Shown in pieces: positions 57,401 to 64,000 of a stretch of 64,000 nucleotides of DNA. A program made the position numbers and the translations under genes. Numbering within the stretch: the stretch's first letter is position 1; the number at the start of each line of letters is the position of its first letter. Source of the stretch: Kibdelosporangium persicum (lineage in GTDB: Bacteria; Actinomycetota; Actinomycetes; Mycobacteriales; Pseudonocardiaceae). The notes under the pieces were generated by a model. That model searched no databases. It was not told where the DNA came from and saw only the letters and a list, made by a program, of their open reading frames with translations. Location: NCBI RefSeq assembly GCF_013280595.1, contig NZ_JAAATY010000010.1, positions 229,120 through 293,119 of the forward strand, written 5' to 3'.

Positions 57401-60400
57401 GGCGTGGAACACCGCAGTCAGCTCCGGCAAGCCGTTCAGCAACGTCGCGAGCGCGGCGCGGTCCGCGACATCGCATGCGGCGGTGGTCACCGGGATGTCG
57501 AGTTCCGTCGCCCATTCGGGGTCCGTCCCGTGCCGGCTGACCAGCACCAGGCGCTCCGCGCCCGCACCGGCGAGCCAGCGCGCCACGTGCCTGGCGATAC
57601 CGCCCGTGCCGCCGGTGATCAGCACTGTGCCTCTCGGAGACCAGGTTCGCTCGGCCCCGGCGGTTGCCGCCCTGCGCAGTCGGCGGACGAAGACACCAGA
57701 AGCCCTGATCGCGAGCTGGTCCTCGTCCCGCCCGGACAGCACGGCCGTGAGTCGCTCGATCGCCGTGTCGTCCAGCGTCGACGGCAGGTCGACAAGGCCG
57801 CCCCAGCGCCGCGGCTGTTCCAGGCCGAAAACCCGGCCGAGCCCCCAGATCATCGCCTGATCCGGGTCCACGGGGCCGTCGGAACGGTGCGCCGCCACCG
57901 CGCCACGGGTGGCCAGCCACAGCGGCACGTCCAGCTGGGCCTCGGTGAGCGACCGGATCAGCGCGAGTGTCTGGTTTGGACTGTTACACAGGGCGAGCAC
58001 ACCGGTTGGCCGGGCGTCGCGCAGGAGAGCCGCGTCGGCCTCGGCGACGATCCGCACGCCCTTCGCTGCCAGCCGGTCGAGATCCGTGCCAGGCGGAGCC
58101 ACGATCACCCACCCGGCCAGTGACATCGGAACACCCTGGTCCGCCAGCGGTTCCCACCCGATTTGATAGCGCCATCCGGCCACAGGCGACTCCGGACGGG
58201 ACTCCGGCCAGTACGGTTGGCGCTGGAACGGGTAGGTCGGCAACGCCACCCGACGGCGTTGACCAATCACCGCGGCGATGTCGACCGCGGCCCCGCGTAC
58301 GTGCAGTTCGGCCAAGGCGCCGAGCAGTGTCTCGGTCTCCGCGCGGTCCCGCCGCATCAACGACACCGCGGTCACCTCGTCGGGCTCGGGCACACAATCC
58401 CGGACCATTGCCGTGAGAACGCCGTCGGGGCCGAGCTCGACGAAGGTGGTCACGCCGTTGTCGAGCAACCACCGGGTCGCGTCCTGGAAACGAACCGCCT
58501 CCCGTGCGTGGCGAACCCAGTAGTCCGCGGAGACGGCATCGATGGGCGCACCGGTGAGATTGCTGATGATCGGGATGTCCGGCCGCCGGAAGGACAGTCC
58601 GGCGGCGATCCGGCCGAACTCGGCCAGCATCGGGTCCATCCGGTGCGAGTGGAAGGCGTGACTCACCCGCAGCGACCGTGTCTTGCGTCCCTGCCCCGCC
58701 CACTGGCGCGTGATCGCCGTCACGGCGTCCTCGTCGCCGGAGATCACCGTGGCCGTCGGGCCGTTGACCGCCGCGATGGCGACCCGCTCGCCGAGCCCGT
58801 TCAGCGACGCGGCGACCTCGTCCTCGGATGCCTCGATGGAGGCCATCGCTCCGCCGTGCGGCAGCTCCTGCATCAGCCTGGCCCTGGCGACCACCAGCGC
58901 GCACGCGTCCGCAAGGGACAGTGCACCTGAGACATGCGCGGCCGTGATCTCACCGACCGAGTGTCCGAGTACGTAGTCCGGCCGCAGCCCGTATCCCTCG
59001 GCCAGCCGGAACAGGGCCACCTCGATGGCGAACAGGGCGGGCTGGGTGAACTCGGTCTGGTTGATTCGCTCGTCTGCCTCGCCGAGCACGACCGTGCGGA
59101 TCACCGGATCCATGTGCCGGCAGACGTCGTCAAACGCCTCGGCGAAAACCGGGAAGGTCTTGTACAGCTCCTGTCCCATGCCCGGCCGTTGCGCACCTTG
59201 GCCGGTGAACAGCACTGCCGTGCCGCCCTGCGGCCGCACTTCCCCGCGGATCACCGTGCTGTCGGGGCTGCCGCGATGCACGGCCGTCAGTCCGCGCCGG
59301 AGTCCGTCCCGGTCGGCGGCCACGACAACCGCGCGGTGATCCAGGCGCGGACCGTGGGCCGCCAGTGAGTAGGCCGCGTCCGCCAGATCCAGCTCGGGAT
59401 CGGTGTCCACAAGCGACAGCAACTGCGCCGCCCGCGCCCGCAGCGCCGGTTGCGTCTTCGCCGACAGAAGCCACGGCCAGGCTGGCAAGTCGGGTGCCGG
59501 GGCAGGCTCGGCGTGTTCGGCCGGTGGTTGTTCGATGATGGTGTGAGCGTTGGTACCACTGATACCGAACGACGAAATCCCCGCCCGACGCGCACGACCA
59601 GTCTCAGGCCACGGCCGCTGACCGACCACCAGCTCCACCGCACCGGATGCCCAATCAACATGCGGAGTCGGCTCGTCAACGTGCAGAGTCCGCGGAACCA
59701 CGCCATGACGCATCGCCATGACCATCTTGATCACACCGGCCATCCCCGCAGCAGCCTGCGTATGCCCGATGTTCGACTTCACCGACCCCAACAACAACGG
59801 CCGCTCACGATCCTGACCATAGGTCCCGAGTAGCGCCTGCGCCTCGATCGGATCACCCAGCCTGGTACCTGTTCCGTGCGCCTCCACCACATCGACATCA
59901 GACGTGGACAAACCAGCACTAGCAAGCGCCTGCCGAATCACCCGCTGCTGCGACACACCACTCGGAGCCGTCAACCCATTCGACGCCCCATCCTGATTCA
60001 CCGCCGAACCACACACCACCGCCAACACCCGATGACCATTAGCCCGAGCATCCGACAACCGCTCAAGAAGCAGCACGCCGACACCCTCACCCCACCCGGT
60101 GCCATCAGCGGTTGAAGAAAACGCCTTACACCGCCCATCCGAAGCCAACCCACGCTGCCGACTGAACGCGACGAAAGCTGCCGGGGTCGCCATCACGGAC
60201 GCACCTCCGGCGACCGCGAGCGAGCACTCGCCCTGCCGCAACGCCTGCGCAGCCAGATGCAACGCCACCAACGACGAGGAGCAGGCCGTGTCCACTGTCA
60301 CCGCAGGGCCCTCGAACCCGAAGGCGTAGGAGAGACGACCGGACAGCACACTGGCGGAACTGCCGGTGGTGAGGTAGTCCTCGCCGCCTTCCGGCGTCGC

Positions 60401-63400
60401 CGCGACGAGGGTGGCGTAGTCCTGGCCGTTGGTTCCGGCGAACACCCCGACTCGGCTGCCGCGGACGGCACCCGGGTCGATCCCGGCCCGTTCCAGCGCC
60501 TCCCAGGTGCACTCCAGCAGGAGGCGTTGCTGCGGGTCCATCGCCGTCGCCTCGCGTGGGCTGATTCCGAAGAAGTCGGCGTCGAACCACTCGGCGTCGT
60601 GGATGAAGCCACCCTCGCGGACATAGGTGTGTCCTGGCTGTCCGGGCACGGGATGGAAGATGGCGTCCGTGTCCCAGCCTCGGGAGGCCGGGAACTCCGT
60701 CATCACGTCCGCGCCGGACTCCACCAACTGCCACAGCTGCTCCGGTGTGCGCACACCACCGGGGAATCGGCAAGCCATCGCCACGATCGCGATCGGCTCG
60801 TCCGGTGCGCGGGCCGCAGTGGGCACAACAGCGTCCGGCGAACTGGCGTCACCGGTCAGTTCCGCACGGAGATGGTCGGCGAGCGCGACGGGAGTGGGAT
60901 GGTCGAACACGACCGTGGTCGGCAGCCGGAGCCCGGTCGCGGCACTCAGCCGGTTGCGTAGTTCCACGGCCATCAGGGAGTCGAACCCGAGTTCCCGGAA
61001 GGCTTGCCGCCCGGCAACCGGCCGGTCCGTGTCGTACCCGAGCACCGCGGCAGCGTGGGCACTGACCAGGTCGAAGAGTCGCGCCGGATCGGCGGCCGGA
61101 GTCTCTGGTCGCCGCGCCGGGGCAAGGTCCCGCAGTGGTGCCGGTACCGGGCCGGAAATGACTGTCGTGTCGAGTTTGAGGGGGACGAGGACGGCCTCGT
61201 TCCGGGTGAGGGCGGTGTCGAACAGCCGAAGGGCTTCCGCTGTGGACAGTGGCAGAATCCCCGAACGGGCCATGCGAGCCCGGTCGGTTCCGGCCAAATG
61301 TGCCGTCATGCCGCTGGCCTGTTCCCAGAACCCCCACGCCAACGACGTCGCAGGCAACCCCAACGAACGACGACGCTGCGCCAGCGCATCCAGGAACGCG
61401 TTCGCCGCCGCGTAGTTCGCCTGCCCAGCGCTGCCCAACACACCCGCCGCCGAAGAGAACAACACAAACGCCGACAACTCAAGGTTCGCGGTGAGTTCGT
61501 GCAGATTCACGGCGACGTCGACCTTGGACCGGAACACCCGGTCGATCCGCTGGTCGTCCAACGCCCTCAGGACGCCGTCGTCCAGCACGCCCGCGGCGTG
61601 CACCACCGCCGTGAGATCCGGAATTCCGGTGATCAGCGACGCCAGTGCGGCCCGATCGGCGGCATCACACGCCACCACCCGAACCTCAGCACCCAACCCC
61701 GCCAAATCACCCGCATCACCACCACTTCGGCTGACCAGCACCACGGAACGAACACCACGCTCCGCGATCAAATGCCGGGCCACGATCCTGCCCAGCACGC
61801 CGGTACCACCCGTGATCAGAACAGTGCCACCGCCGAAGTCCGGGGCGTCATCGGACGACTCGCGCATCAGCGCGTCCAGCCTCGGCACCCGCAGCTCACC
61901 ACGACGCAACGCCACCTGCGGCTCACCCGAGGCCACCGCGGTCGGCAGCGCCCGCTGGGACGCTTCCGTGTCGTCGCAGTCGACCAGCACCACGCTGTCC
62001 GGGCTCTCCAACTGTGCTGCTCGCACAAAGCCCCAGACCGCCGCCATCACCGGATCAGGAGCGGCGTCACGATCATCCACAGTGACCGCACGCTCGGTCA
62101 CCACCACCAACGTGTCTGTTCCCCGATCCGTCCGCAAGACGTCCAACAGCCGCGACACCGCAGCCCGAGCGGCCCCGGGCGCATCCCCTACATCTCCTGG
62201 CCGAACACGCTCCACCGTCACGCCTGCGGGCAACTCCGGCACCGGCGCCACGCCCGGTAACCGGCCCCAGCCAATCCGGAACAGGGAGTCATGTCGTTCG
62301 ACCGTGGCCGGCCTGTCCGAGGTCAACCAGTACCGCTGCCGTTGGAACGCATACGTCGGCAGGTCGACCAGCCGGGCGTGGGGAAAGACCTTGGCCCAGT
62401 CGGGCGCGGCGCCATGGACGTACGCCTCTGCCAACGAGGTGAGGAACCGTCGCAGTCCGCCGTCACCGCGACGCAACGATCCGACGACGGCCGCGTCGGA
62501 CTCGGCCGCGTCAATGACGTCCTGAATCCCCGATGTGAGAACAGGGTGCGGGCTCGTCTCGATGAACAGGTCGGTCCCGTTCGCCAGTGCGGCACGCACA
62601 GCGGGCTCGAACTGAACGGTCTGGCGAAGGTTGCGGTACCAGTAGTCAGCGGTGAGCTCGGCGGTGTCGATCCGCTCACCGGTCACGGTGGAGTAGAACG
62701 CCACATCCGCTGTGCTGGGCGCGATCCCTGCCAAGTCGGACAGCAACTGGTCCTGGATCGCCTCCACCTGCGCCGAATGCGACGCATAATCCACGGAGAT
62801 CCGTCGAGCACCCTCCACGGTGGCCAGCAACCGTTCCAGGGCTACTGGATCACCGGAGACCACTGTGGAGTTCGGCCCGTTGACCGCGGCCACGGACAGT
62901 CCTTCGTCCAGCCGCAGTTCGTCAGCGGGAAGCGGGACGGACCCCATGCCACCCCGGCCGGCCAGCACCTTCCGGATCACCCGGGAGCGCAAAGCCACCA
63001 CACGAGCACCGTCTACCAGGGACAAGCCACCGGCCACGACCGCGGCCGCGATCTCGCCCTGGCTGTGCCCCACCACAGCGGAAGGAACAACACCGTGGGA
63101 TTGCCACACCTTCGCCAGCGAGACCATCACGGCCCAGAGCACGGGCTGAACCACGTCGACCCGCTCGAGCAACGTTTCGTCAGCGAGCACGTCCGGCAAC
63201 CGCCAGTCGACGAACTCGGCCAAGGCCGCCGCGCACTCGGTCATTCGCTCCGCGAAGACCGGAGAACACGCCAGCAGCTCCTGGGCCATCCCGACCCACT
63301 GTGAACCTTGACCAGGGAAAACGAACACGGCCTTGGCCGGGCCGGGACGTGCGCTGCCCATGACGGCGTGCGGTGTCGGTCGGCCGTCACCGACGAGCTC

Positions 63401-64000
63401 CAGTGCGTGCAGCAACTCGCCGCGGTCGGCCGCGACGATGGCGGTTCGGTGTTCCAGTGCGGCGCGGCTGGTGGCCAAGGACAGGCCGATATCCGCCTGG
63501 CTGAGCTCAGGGTTCGCGTTCACGTGGGACGCCAGTCGGCGGGCCTGTGCGCGTAGCGCCTGCTCGGTCCGACCGGACAGCACCCAGGGACCGGCGAAAA
63601 CGTCCTCCGTACCAGCCCGGTCCGGGTCGGCAGGACCGGCCGGTGGCTGTTCGATGATGGTGTGGGCGTTGGTACCACTGATGCCGAAGGACGAAATCCC
63701 GGCACGGCGAGGCCGATCGGTCTCCGGCCAAGGCCGCGACTCAGTCACCAGCTCCACCGCACCGGATGTCCAATCAACGTGCGGTGTTGGCTCGTCAACG
63801 TGCAGAGTTCGGGGAACCACGCCATGACGCATGGCCATGACCATCTTGATCACACCGGCCATCCCCGCAGCAGCCTGCGTGTGGCCGATGTTCGACTTGA
63901 TCGACCCCAACAGAAGCGGCCGCTCACGATCCTGACCATACGTCGCGAGCAACGCCTGCGCCTCAATCGGATCACCCAAAGTCGTCCCAGTCCCGTGCGC
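51452..64000 (-). CDS. Type I modular polyketide synthase, at least three modules (5' partial)
   Basis: At least 4180 residues; the start lies beyond the right edge, and the frame is open to base 64000 inside a KS ([11 protein letters not shown]). Visible: end of a KS, then AT-KR-ACP (methylmalonyl); KS-AT-KR-ACP (malonyl); KS-AT-DH-KR-ACP (methylmalonyl). It closes with a C-terminal docking peptide ([18 protein letters not shown]) that pairs with the N-terminal helix of the next PKS. The stop codon sits 32 bases before that gene's start. Parts of the KS in the second visible module use a different codon mix and closely match the first KS, suggesting exchange between modules. Confidence 0.95.
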   Translation of the reverse strand, partial: AHGTGTTLGDPIEAQALLATYGQDRERPLLLGSIKSNIGHTQAAAGMAGVIKMVMAMRHGVVPRTLHVDEPTPHVDWTSGAVELVTESRPWPETDRPRRAGISSFGISGTNAHTIIEQPPAGPADPDRAGTEDVFAGPWVLSGRTEQALRAQARRLASHVNANPELSQADIGLSLATSRAALEHRTAIVAADRGELLHALELVGDGRPTPHAVMGSARPGPAKAVFVFPGQGSQWVGMAQELLACSPVFAERMTECAAALAEFVDWRLPDVLADETLLERVDVVQPVLWAVMVSLAKVWQSHGVVPSAVVGHSQGEIAAAVVAGGLSLVDGARVVALRSRVIRKVLAGRGGMGSVPLPADELRLDEGLSVAAVNGPNSTVVSGDPVALERLLATVEGARRISVDYASHSAQVEAIQDQLLSDLAGIAPSTADVAFYSTVTGERIDTAELTADYWYRNLRQTVQFEPAVRAALANGTDLFIETSPHPVLTSGIQDVIDAAESDAAVVGSLRRGDGGLRRFLTSLAEAYVHGAAPDWAKVFPHARLVDLPTYAFQRQRYWLTSDRPATVERHDSLFRIGWGRLPGVAPVPELPAGVTVERVRPGDVGDAPGAARAAVSRLLDVLRTDRGTDTLVVVTERAVTVDDRDAAPDPVMAAVWGFVRAAQLESPDSVVLVDCDDTEASQRALPTAVASGEPQVALRRGELRVPRLDALMRESSDDAPDFGGGTVLITGGTGVLGRIVARHLIAERGVRSVVLVSRSGGDAGDLAGLGAEVRVVACDAADRAALASLITGIPDLTAVVHAAGVLDDGVLRALDDQRIDRVFRSKVDVAVNLHELTANLELSAFVLFSSAAGVLGSAGQANYAAANAFLDALAQRRRSLGLPATSLAWGFWEQASGMTAHLAGTDRARMARSGILPLSTAEALRLFDTALTRNEAVLVPLKLDTTVISGPVPAPLRDLAPARRPETPAADPARLFDLVSAHAAAVLGYDTDRPVAGRQAFRELGFDSLMAVELRNRLSAATGLRLPTTVVFDHPTPVALADHLRAELTGDASSPDAVVPTAARAPDEPIAIVAMACRFPGGVRTPEQLWQLVESGADVMTEFPASRGWDTDAIFHPVPGQPGHTYVREGGFIHDAEWFDADFFGISPREATAMDPQQRLLLECTWEALERAGIDPGAVRGSRVGVFAGTNGQDYATLVAATPEGGEDYLTTGSSASVLSGRLSYAFGFEGPAVTVDTACSSSLVALHLAAQALRQGECSLAVAGGASVMATPAAFVAFSRQRGLASDGRCKAFSSTADGTGWGEGVGVLLLERLSDARANGHRVLAVVCGSAVNQDGASNGLTAPSGVSQQRVIRQALASAGLSTSDVDVVEAHGTGTRLGDPIEAQALLGTYGQDRERPLLLGSVKSNIGHTQAAAGMAGVIKMVMAMRHGVVPRTLHVDEPTPHVDWASGAVELVVGQRPWPETGRARRAGISSFGISGTNAHTIIEQPPAEHAEPAPAPDLPAWPWLLSAKTQPALRARAAQLLSLVDTDPELDLADAAYSLAAHGPRLDHRAVVVAADRDGLRRGLTAVHRGSPDSTVIRGEVRPQGGTAVLFTGQGAQRPGMGQELYKTFPVFAEAFDDVCRHMDPVIRTVVLGEADERINQTEFTQPALFAIEVALFRLAEGYGLRPDYVLGHSVGEITAAHVSGALSLADACALVVARARLMQELPHGGAMASIEASEDEVAASLNGLGERVAIAAVNGPTATVISGDEDAVTAITRQWAGQGRKTRSLRVSHAFHSHRMDPMLAEFGRIAAGLSFRRPDIPIISNLTGAPIDAVSADYWVRHAREAVRFQDATRWLLDNGVTTFVELGPDGVLTAMVRDCVPEPDEVTAVSLMRRDRAETETLLGALAELHVRGAAVDIAAVIGQRRRVALPTYPFQRQPYWPESRPESPVAGWRYQIGWEPLADQGVPMSLAGWVIVAPPGTDLDRLAAKGVRIVAEADAALLRDARPTGVLALCNSPNQTLALIRSLTEAQLDVPLWLATRGAVAAHRSDGPVDPDQAMIWGLGRVFGLEQPRRWGGLVDLPSTLDDTAIERLTAVLSGRDEDQLAIRASGVFVRRLRRAATAGAERTWSPRGTVLITGGTGGIARHVARWLAGAGAERLVLVSRHGTDPEWATELDIPVTTAACDVADRAALATLLNGLPELTAVFHAAGVSTFSSTVDTSAEMFTETTRAKVLGAANLHELLRDRDLDAFVLFSSVSGVWGSGGQGAYAAANAYLDALAERRRAEGLVATSMAWGPWAGGGMADEGAENLSRQGLPAMAPDRALAELRHALDRDETTVVVADVKWAVFAPLFTSARPRPLISGVPEARPVDEPVDDQPELRRRLSELSGPQRERAMVDLVRDVLAAVLGHRSSDTIPADRSLGELGLDSLTSVEVRTRLAAATGLRLPATLLFDHPTPTALADRLGDELFGSSASAAGPVVPDGAGNAEDPIVIVAMSCRYPGGLDTPDRLWQFVESGGDAIGEFPVDRGWDLDDLYDPDPDRAGRSYTRHGGFLYDAANFDADVFGISPREAVAMDPQQRLLLETTWEAFERAGVPPKSARGSRTGVFVGAGYQSYAGGDLRRSGDGMEGHLLTGNATSVVSGRLAYTFGLEGPAVTIDTACSSSLVALHLAAQALRQGECDMALVGGATVMASPDAFAAFSRQRGLAPDGRCKAFSSAADGTGWAEGVGVLLVERLSDARANGHPVLAIVRSTATNQDGATNGLTAPNGPAQQRVIRQALANAGLAPADVDAVEAHGTGTSLGDPIEAQALLATYGQDRERPLLLGSIKSNIGHTQAAAGVAGVIKMVMAMRHGVVPKTLHVDEPTSHVDWSTGAVALATENLSWPRAGRPRRAGVSSFGMSGTNAHVVIEEPDTADVPGVESKPGAAVPWVLSGRTSQAVRDQAARLLAHVDSDRNDVAFTLATTRSPLDHRAVLVADETEELRLGLTALAAGEPVAGVVRGEAIPTGKVAFLFPGQGSQWVGMALDLLDTSPVFAERMRECAAALAAHVDWDLFEVLRDPRALDRVDVVQPVLFAVMVSLAEVWQAHGVRPDAVVGHSQGEIAAACVAGALSLADAARVVALRSKALAALAGRGGMVSVPLPVDEVRGLVDGLSVAAVNGPSSTVLSGDPGALETLLALQDRAKRIPVDYASHSPQVEEIRDRLLTDLASVTAQHTPVWFCSTASEEPATLDAEYWYRNLRQTVEFERATRALLAEGYRFLIEISPHPVLAVPVQETIDSTDAGAVVFGSLRRDDGGHHRMLTSLAEAYVRGVSVDWRPAVSAGRLVPLPTYAFQRQRFWLTGGQAPATGRTDHPLGSVITLADGDGVLMTGRIAVATHPWLADHRVLGNVVLPGAAFVEMAARAGGEVGCPGVEELTLQAPLTVPEDQPVEVQVSVGGPNEDGRRPITLHSTVDGGSSWTRHATGLLAPIAGTPGPVAWSTEDATPIDTADLYRDLADTGLEYGPSFQGLRAAWRSGDDVLAEVTLPEGARSGGFAIHPALLDAALHAIAVGSLGGGSGQPMLPFSWRGVTLHGQGASSLRVRLSPTDGGVSLAATDESDRAVLSVESLTLRPVSTAETPSRALWRVGWRGLPLGAGQVGDYTVRHTVSDVDGVVTATHATVHEVVELLRAHVESTDSDRLVLVTHGAVAVDEDVSDLVGAAVWGLVRSAQSEHPDRFVLVDTDSAEVPASLLDDVVASGEPQVAIRSGKAYVPRLARITATPDRTGEPVFGPDGTVLITGGTGTLGRLVARHLVETHGVRSLVLVSRSGGEAGDLVEVDADIRVVSCDTADREALAGLLAGIPDLTGVVHAAGVLADGVITSLTPEQIDTVLRPKVDTAWHLHELTRDRKLRAFVLFSAAAGLFGSVGQGNYAAANGFLDGLAHHRRALGLPATSVAWGFWAERSGMTGHLDGTDVGRIARSGVVPLSSAEGLSLLDAILALPEPLAAAVSLDLAAMRAGATVPPLLRDLIRPAAPRSGAPDLAGMSGPDRERALLNLVRGHASAVLGHASTTAVDPARGFLDSGFDSLTAVELRNRLTAEIGIRLPATLIFDYPTPAALAEYLNGRLGTAGGDQAIGELDRLMEAVARLSADEQTRTVVADRLQRLLAGLTQAPDDESVSTDVVSASDDELFDILDNELETP
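51690..56560 (-). other. PKS module KS-AT-DH-KR-ACP, methylmalonyl, plus C-terminal docking
   Basis: KS about 56560-55270. AT about 54980-54010 with GHSQGE and YASH. DH about 53950-53170 with [10 protein letters not shown] and [10 protein letters not shown] about 52690-52180 with [12 protein letters not shown] (B-type) and NYAAAN. ACP with [10 protein letters not shown] near 51810. Predicted: a methyl-substituted (trisubstituted) double bond, the kind of alkene MonCI-type epoxidases act on. Confidence 0.88.
56600..60790 (-). other. PKS module KS-AT-KR-ACP, malonyl, A-type KR
   Basis: KS about 60790-59520. AT about 59220-58220 with GHSVGE and HAFH (malonyl). KR about 57640-57110 lacks the LDD motif (GVSTFSST) and has the W of A-type KRs in [10 protein letters not shown]; catalytic Tyr in AYAAAN. 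ACP serine in [10 protein letters not shown] near 56740. Predicted: unbranched unit with a hydroxyl of the opposite configuration to neighbouring B-type modules. Confidence 0.86.
59510..60150. repeat. KS segment nearly duplicated with the right-edge KS
   Basis: The first about 370 bases here (KS 3' end and linker) align closely with 63640-64000, including runs such as TGTTCGATGATGGTGTG and CGGAACCACGCCATGACGC or one-base variants. Codon choice in 59560-60150 leans to A-ending third positions relative to neighbouring modules. It looks like recent exchange or shared origin rather than an inserted element. Confidence 0.6.
60850..64000 (-). other. PKS module (partial KS)-AT-KR-ACP, methylmalonyl
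   Basis: Only the last part of the KS is in the window (64000-63650). AT about 63330-62350 has GHSQGE and YASH (methylmalonyl). KR about 61830-61330 has [12 protein letters not shown] (B-type) and NYAAAN. ACP serine in [10 protein letters not shown] near 60965. Predicted outcome: a methyl-branched beta-hydroxyl. Confidence 0.88.

Noticed and set aside
36900..64000. Many long open frames on the plus strand opposite the PKS genes
   Set aside because: Typical antisense shadows of GC-rich coding sequence: Arg/Pro/Gly-rich, no ribosome sites, no domains, and the minus-strand frames hold continuous catalytic domains.
1..64000. CRISPR arrays, insertion sequences, integrases, rRNA or tRNA genes
   Set aside because: No regularly spaced repeats, transposase motifs, or RNA gene signatures were seen; the repeated palindromes are isolated single units.

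Overview
The window is high-GC actinobacterial DNA. Its GTG starts, large modular polyketide synthases, TTA-containing LAL regulator and alpha-lytic-type protease suggest a filamentous actinomycete, probably of the Pseudonocardiales; the genus cannot be fixed from sequence alone. It reads as the edges of two specialised-metabolite loci, separated by about 20 kb of secreted-enzyme, arsenic-resistance and catabolic genes.

Left locus (1-12.5 kb). An operon for methoxymalonyl-ACP (3-hydroxyacyl-CoA dehydrogenase, ACP, acyl-CoA dehydrogenase, FkbH-type protein) faces a convergent FkbG-type O-methyltransferase. A nucleotide-sugar operon follows (PIG-L deacetylase, UDP-N-acetyl-hexosamine-type dehydrogenase, epimerase/decarboxylase), then a lone PqqD-like protein divergent from a 961-residue LAL regulator with three TTA codons, and a class I terpene synthase. 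Copies of a CCCTACC/GGTAGGG element lie in both divergent promoter regions and may be the regulator's sites.

Middle (12.5-34.6 kb). In order: a SRPBCC protein, a small zinc ribbon, an S1 protease, a decayed beta-galactosidase that keeps a LacI-type operator, a MocR regulator divergent from an MFS pump plus a BBE flavoenzyme, a DUF5708-like membrane protein, a vanadium haloperoxidase-like enzyme, and a plant-polysaccharide group (AA10 LPMO behind a perfect CebR box, GH43 arabinanase, AbfB-containing arabinosidase). Next comes an arsenic island (ArsO-like flavoprotein, ArsR-ArsN-like fusion, ArsC, ArsR-ArsC fusion), then a coupled MFS-GAF-amidohydrolase operon with a divergent MurR/RpiR regulator, and an anti-sigma-type ATPase. 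Three copies of a roughly 48-bp palindrome punctuate this part.

Right locus (34.3-64 kb, minus strand). Two modular type I PKS genes are transcribed leftward into a P450 and a MonCI/Lsd18-like flavin epoxidase. The upstream PKS runs off the right edge with three modules visible, passes its chain to a three-module PKS, and the last module ends in a thioesterase. The predicted chain end is a 3,5-diketo acid, because the penultimate ketoreductase is degenerate and the last module has no reducing domains. The penultimate acyltransferase has an unusual specificity motif and is the best candidate user of methoxymalonyl-ACP.
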